Positions 60,719 through 64,000 of a DNA stretch of 64,000 bases are shown piece after piece. The stretch's first letter is position 1, and every line of letters begins with the position of its first letter. The translations under genes were made by a program, and so were the position numbers. The DNA lies in assembly GCA_038087035.1 (NCBI GenBank), contig CP051187.1, forward strand, positions 6,144,001 to 6,208,000, in the 5' to 3' direction. Below the pieces are notes generated by a model. It was not told the origin of the DNA. It saw only the letters and a program-made list of their open reading frames with translations, and did not search any database. This DNA comes from Gloeotrichia echinulata CP02 (GTDB taxonomy: Bacteria; Cyanobacteriota; Cyanobacteriia; Cyanobacteriales; Nostocaceae).

Positions 60719-62920
60719 ATGAAGCCTAAATTGCTACCGAAAGTACCAAGAAGCATCTACAGTATTAATAATATTCAGTTATTTCAAAATATCAAATATT
60801 TTAGATTTTTCATTTTTCTGATCATTGGGATAATTATTACTTGTATTTGTATTACACCGCCTTGGACTGTAAATGGAAAATCTACTTTTACCTACAAAAC
60901 ATCTTGGATAGGTAATAGTTTTGGTGGCGGAAAACAGTGGGTGCAAAACAATATAGAGGCGATGTATGTTACCCCCAACGGCACAGTATATACCAATAGC
61001 ATCTGGGATGAAGCTGGAAGAGAAGCTGGAATCTATAAAGATGGTAAACCTATTGGTATGCTTGATGATACTCACGGATGGAGTCGTACTGGCGGTAAAG
61101 CTGTAACGGTTCATAATAACTATATTTACATTGCTATCACCCAGGGACCGATTGGCAAAACAGATCAAGACTATCCCCTAGAAGGAACAAATTGGTACTG
61201 TGTCAGGCGCTATGAATTGTCTGGAAAACCTGCGCCGTTTAAAGGGGGTCGTGGTTGGGATAAAAGTATGTTAATTACCAGCACTCAAGGTGAAGTGACT
61301 GGTTTAGCAATAGTGGGAAAAGAATTATATGTGAGTAATTCTGTTACCAATAGCATTCGCGTCTACAATACTGAGACGATGCAGGAACTACGCAACTTTA
61401 GCGTTGCTAATCCGGGAGCGATAACTATTGATAAACAAGGAAATCTGTGGATTATTCAAACAAAAAATGGTGGGAAAAGTGCCAAGATTTTGCATTATTC
61501 TCCAACAGGAAAAAAATTGCCACGACAAATTACAAATATTGTTGAACCAACAGCGATCGCAGTGGATAATCAAGGCAGACTTTTGGTGGCAGAAAATGGA
61601 GTAAGTCAGCAAATATTGATTTACAAAATTACAGATAAACCTGTGCAGGTTGGGACTTTCGGCAGCAAGAACGGTATTTATGGAGGTATTCCTGGTGAAG
61701 TTAAACCTTTGAAATTTTATGGGATTACCGGAGTGGGTACAGATGGGAATGGTAATTTTTATATAAATAGTAATGGTTTCAATAAATCAGGAACAGATTT
61801 AAGAAAATTTTCACCGTCAGCAAAACAACTGTGGCAATTGTTGGGATTACTATTTATAGATAATGCTGATGCAGACCCTAAAACTGATGGAGTAGAGTTA
61901 TTTACCAAACAAGAACACTTTTTGATGGACTACAGTCGGCCTGCTGGTAAGCAATGGACTTACAAAGGCTACACTTTAAACACTTTCAAATATCCTCAAG
62001 ATCCACGTCTTCATACATCTCCAGATGCGCCTTTTGTTCGCCGCATTCAAGGTCAGCTTTTTTTATTCCTGACAGATATGTATGGTAGTTATTTGCAAAT
62101 TTATCGTTTCAATTCAGCTAAAGATGGCAAAATTGCGATTCCAGCAGGAATGTTTGTCGCTACCAATGCTGAAGGTAAAAAATCTATCGGTGGTAATTGG
62201 CCACCCCATCAACCAGAAAAAGGCGAATGGATCTGGCGCGATCGCAATGGTAACGGCGCCTTTGACAAGGGTGAATATGATCGCAGTGAAGATTATCCTT
62301 ACATGGGGGGATGGTGGGTAGACAGCAAAGGCGATGTTTGGAAAACCTTGCGAACTCAAGATGGGATTGGTATCCGTCGCTATCCTTTACAGGGACTAGA
62401 TAGCAATGGGAACCCCATCTATAACTATAGTTCCATGCAAAAACAAAAGACTCCAAAGTTCTTTACCGATTTGCGCCGAATCGAGTATTTCCCCGCAACC
62501 GATACGATGTATTTATCGGGCTTTACTGTAGATCACCCCCCAACAGGCGATGATACTGGAGTCGTTGGTTCTGAGATTGCACGTTTTGACAATTGGAGTC
62601 GGGGAAATTCCACACCCCGCTGGCGAATTGTTGTTCCTCACGACACCACTGGTAAGCGCGAAATTTCAACCGCAGCCATGAGTGTGGCGGGAGATTATGT
62701 ATTTGCTGTTACTGTCAAAACAGCAGAAGTATACATCTATAAAGCCGCGACGGGAACCTCTGTACAAAAATTAAAACCAGGACCAGAAGTTGCAGGGGAA
62801 AGCGGCTGGATTGATATTCCCTATGGTATCCGCGCCATGAAGCGTTCCAATGGTGAATACCTAGTATTTGTAGAAGAAGATTGGAAAGCCAAGGTAATTA
62901 TGTATCGGCTGCATCTGTGA
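60719..62920 (+). CDS. membrane-anchored beta-propeller protein
   Basis: From ATG 60719 (GGGAG ribosome site seven bases before) the 733-residue product has one membrane anchor (about residues 28-46, FFIFLIIGIIITCICITPPW) and a large external domain. Repeating words such as GLAIVGKELYVSNSVTNSIRVY, GAITIDKQGNLWIIQ and AIAVDNQGRLLVAEN mark NHL/SMP-30-like propeller blades. A Ca-binding-like loop, DRNGNGAFDKGEY, lies near residue 525. The function is unknown; a surface glycan- or protein-binding role fits the layout and the nearby glycosyltransferases and deacetylase, an inference. Confidence 0.75.
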   Translation: MKPKLLPKVPRSIYSINNIQLFQNIKYFRFFIFLIIGIIITCICITPPWTVNGKSTFTYKTSWIGNSFGGGKQWVQNNIEAMYVTPNGTVYTNSIWDEAGREAGIYKDGKPIGMLDDTHGWSRTGGKAVTVHNNYIYIAITQGPIGKTDQDYPLEGTNWYCVRRYELSGKPAPFKGGRGWDKSMLITSTQGEVTGLAIVGKELYVSNSVTNSIRVYNTETMQELRNFSVANPGAITIDKQGNLWIIQTKNGGKSAKILHYSPTGKKLPRQITNIVEPTAIAVDNQGRLLVAENGVSQQILIYKITDKPVQVGTFGSKNGIYGGIPGEVKPLKFYGITGVGTDGNGNFYINSNGFNKSGTDLRKFSPSAKQLWQLLGLLFIDNADADPKTDGVELFTKQEHFLMDYSRPAGKQWTYKGYTLNTFKYPQDPRLHTSPDAPFVRRIQGQLFLFLTDMYGSYLQIYRFNSAKDGKIAIPAGMFVATNAEGKKSIGGNWPPHQPEKGEWIWRDRNGNGAFDKGEYDRSEDYPYMGGWWVDSKGDVWKTLRTQDGIGIRRYPLQGLDSNGNPIYNYSSMQKQKTPKFFTDLRRIEYFPATDTMYLSGFTVDHPPTGDDTGVVGSEIARFDNWSRGNSTPRWRIVVPHDTTGKREISTAAMSVAGDYVFAVTVKTAEVYIYKAATGTSVQKLKPGPEVAGESGWIDIPYGIRAMKRSNGEYLVFVEEDWKAKVIMYRLHL

Positions 62921-62973
62921 GGTAATAAATTTTGAATTTTGGATTTTAGATTTATACCAATTCGTAATTCGTG

Positions 62974-63019
62974 TTTTAGATAATAAACTATGATAATCAT
63001 CATGATTTATTATCTAAAA
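62974..63019. terminator. 14-bp inverted repeat, possible bidirectional terminator
   Basis: Perfect arms TTTTAGATAATAAA (62974-62987) and TTTATTATCTAAAA (63006-63019) with an 18-base loop. It lies 50 bp after the propeller gene. It is A/T-rich, so it could equally be a binding site or a MITE remnant. Confidence 0.4.
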
Positions 63020-63249
63020 TAGATGGGAGCGAAAGCTCAATTGCATTCCAGATAATGATATGATTTTAAAATAACATTTTTGCATAGCAAAATATGGTAA
63101 ATCTATCAATGTTACGAAGAACATACTCTACTCTTTAATTGTAACTTTGATTGCCTGGTATTCTAAAATTAGATAATCAAGGAAAAACTGGCAGTTACTC
63201 TACTTCATTTTGGTGAAAGATTTATTGCTGACTATTTTATCAATAGATA

Positions 63250-64000
63250 ATGATGAATATCAAAAAACAATTACAAAAAATCCAAACATTAGTGCCGAAT
63301 ACCTGGCTTGAGCAAATGCAGGATATGCACGCCAGCTTACTATTTAGGTGGATTTTAGGAAATGGCAGTAAGCCGCTAACATTGAGCCATAAATCAGCGA
63401 TGGTATTTTCGCCCCATCAAGATGATGAAACCTTCGGCTGTGGTGGAATGATTGCCCTCAAACGAGAACAGGGAATACCAGTAGTAGTAGCCTTCCTGAC
63501 AGATGGACAGGGTGCCGCTACTTCAGAGGTAAATGCTCAAAATCAAATTATCCAACTTCGCAAACAAGAAGCGGTAACAGCATTAACAATTTTGGGAGTT
63601 GAACCAGCAAAAATTTCCTTTTTCGACAAGCAAGATGGAACTTTAGCAAATTTACAACATGAGGAAAGACAGCAGATAATTAAACAGATAGCTGAATTGT
63701 TAAAAAAATATCAGCCAGAAGAAGTTTACGTGCCCCATCGTAAAGACTGTCATCGAGATCATGAGGCGACATATGAATTAGTCAAAGAAGCAATCACACA
63801 AACAGGTATCGCCGTTGAACTGCTACAGTATCCGATTTGGTTATTCTGGCGATCGCCCATATTTATTCTCCTCAAATTGCAGGATATAGCAGCCGCATAC
63901 CATCTATCTACTTCATCAGTTCAACATAAAAAGAATCAAGCAATCTCCTCATATCGTTCTCAAATACATAGTCTCCCTCGTGGGTTTGTCAAGCGATTTT
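63250..64000 (+). CDS. PIG-L family deacetylase, partial at the window edge
   Basis: This zinc-dependent N-acetylglucosamine-type deacetylase is open to the last base of the window (250 codons seen). It starts at ATG 63250 or 63253. The metal motif is FSPHQDDETFGCGG (about residues 56-69, PHxDDE) and the third ligand region is VPHRKDCHRDHEATYE. SFFDKQDGTL is also typical. PIG-L enzymes deacetylate sugars in glycolipids or other small molecules; proximity to two GT4 genes suggests a glycan role. The 3' end lies outside the window. Confidence 0.85.
   Translation, partial: MMNIKKQLQKIQTLVPNTWLEQMQDMHASLLFRWILGNGSKPLTLSHKSAMVFSPHQDDETFGCGGMIALKREQGIPVVVAFLTDGQGAATSEVNAQNQIIQLRKQEAVTALTILGVEPAKISFFDKQDGTLANLQHEERQQIIKQIAELLKKYQPEEVYVPHRKDCHRDHEATYELVKEAITQTGIAVELLQYPIWLFWRSPIFILLKLQDIAAAYHLSTSSVQHKKNQAISSYRSQIHSLPRGFVKRF

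Overview
The window looks like the chromosome of a filamentous, probably heterocystous cyanobacterium (Nostoc/Anabaena/Calothrix type). The evidence is frequent GCGATCGC (HIP1) octamers, long heptanucleotide STRR tracts, an adjacent myxoxanthophyll gene pair (cruF, cruG), an XisH/XisI pair, Uma2 genes, a HicAB module, and a very high load of TnpB elements and palindromic MITEs. This is inferred from content; no rRNA or other taxonomic marker is present.

Layout. 0.3-5.9 kb: a 37-residue membrane protein, an OmpR-type regulator with its histidine kinase, a LabA-like NYN protein and two unknowns. 6.4-11.6 kb: a GHL10-type glycosidase, an ammonium transporter and a Ser/Thr kinase. 11.7-14.6 kb: a small accessory island with a metallophosphoesterase and an NB-ARC ATPase joined by what looks like a -1 ribosomal frameshift signal, a divergent 2TM protein, and a MITE-truncated gene remnant. 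14.6-25.9 kb: FAD oxidoreductase, DUF2157/GDYXXLXY pair, coiled-coil TPR protein, beta-barrel protein, Zur-like Fur regulator, purS-purQ. 26-30.7 kb: nested MITEs, duplicated Uma2 genes, cysA, a TnpB relic, cruG and then cruF. 32-35.3 kb: a decayed IS607-type element and rplU-rpmA. 36.5-42.3 kb: Prx-Grx fusion, an alpha/beta-hydrolase-like protein, an epimerase, a kinase truncated by a MITE, a DnaJ-pentapeptide protein. 42.6-50.6 kb, the most mobile stretch: a structured RNA with its own promoter and terminator, two apparently intact TnpB elements each with a divergent small DNA-binding-protein gene, DAHP synthase, XisI/XisH, an orphan CRISPR array (6 repeats), and a potassium-channel-like gene cut by the second TnpB element. 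50.8-64 kb: HicAB, ahcY, an MscS channel, DUF3050, two glycosyltransferases separated by 30 copies of a 7-mer, a beta-propeller protein and the start of a PIG-L deacetylase.

The housekeeping genes (purS/purQ, rplU/rpmA, ahcY, aroF, cysA, amt, cruF/G) are intact. Almost every spacer between them is built from mobile palindromic DNA, and several genes have been truncated, extended or interrupted by it. The most unusual signals are the textbook A-AAA-AAG plus hairpin junction at 12260-12291, the nested MITEs with exact 10-bp target duplications, the TnpB/small-regulator pairs, and the RNA at 42.6-42.8 kb.
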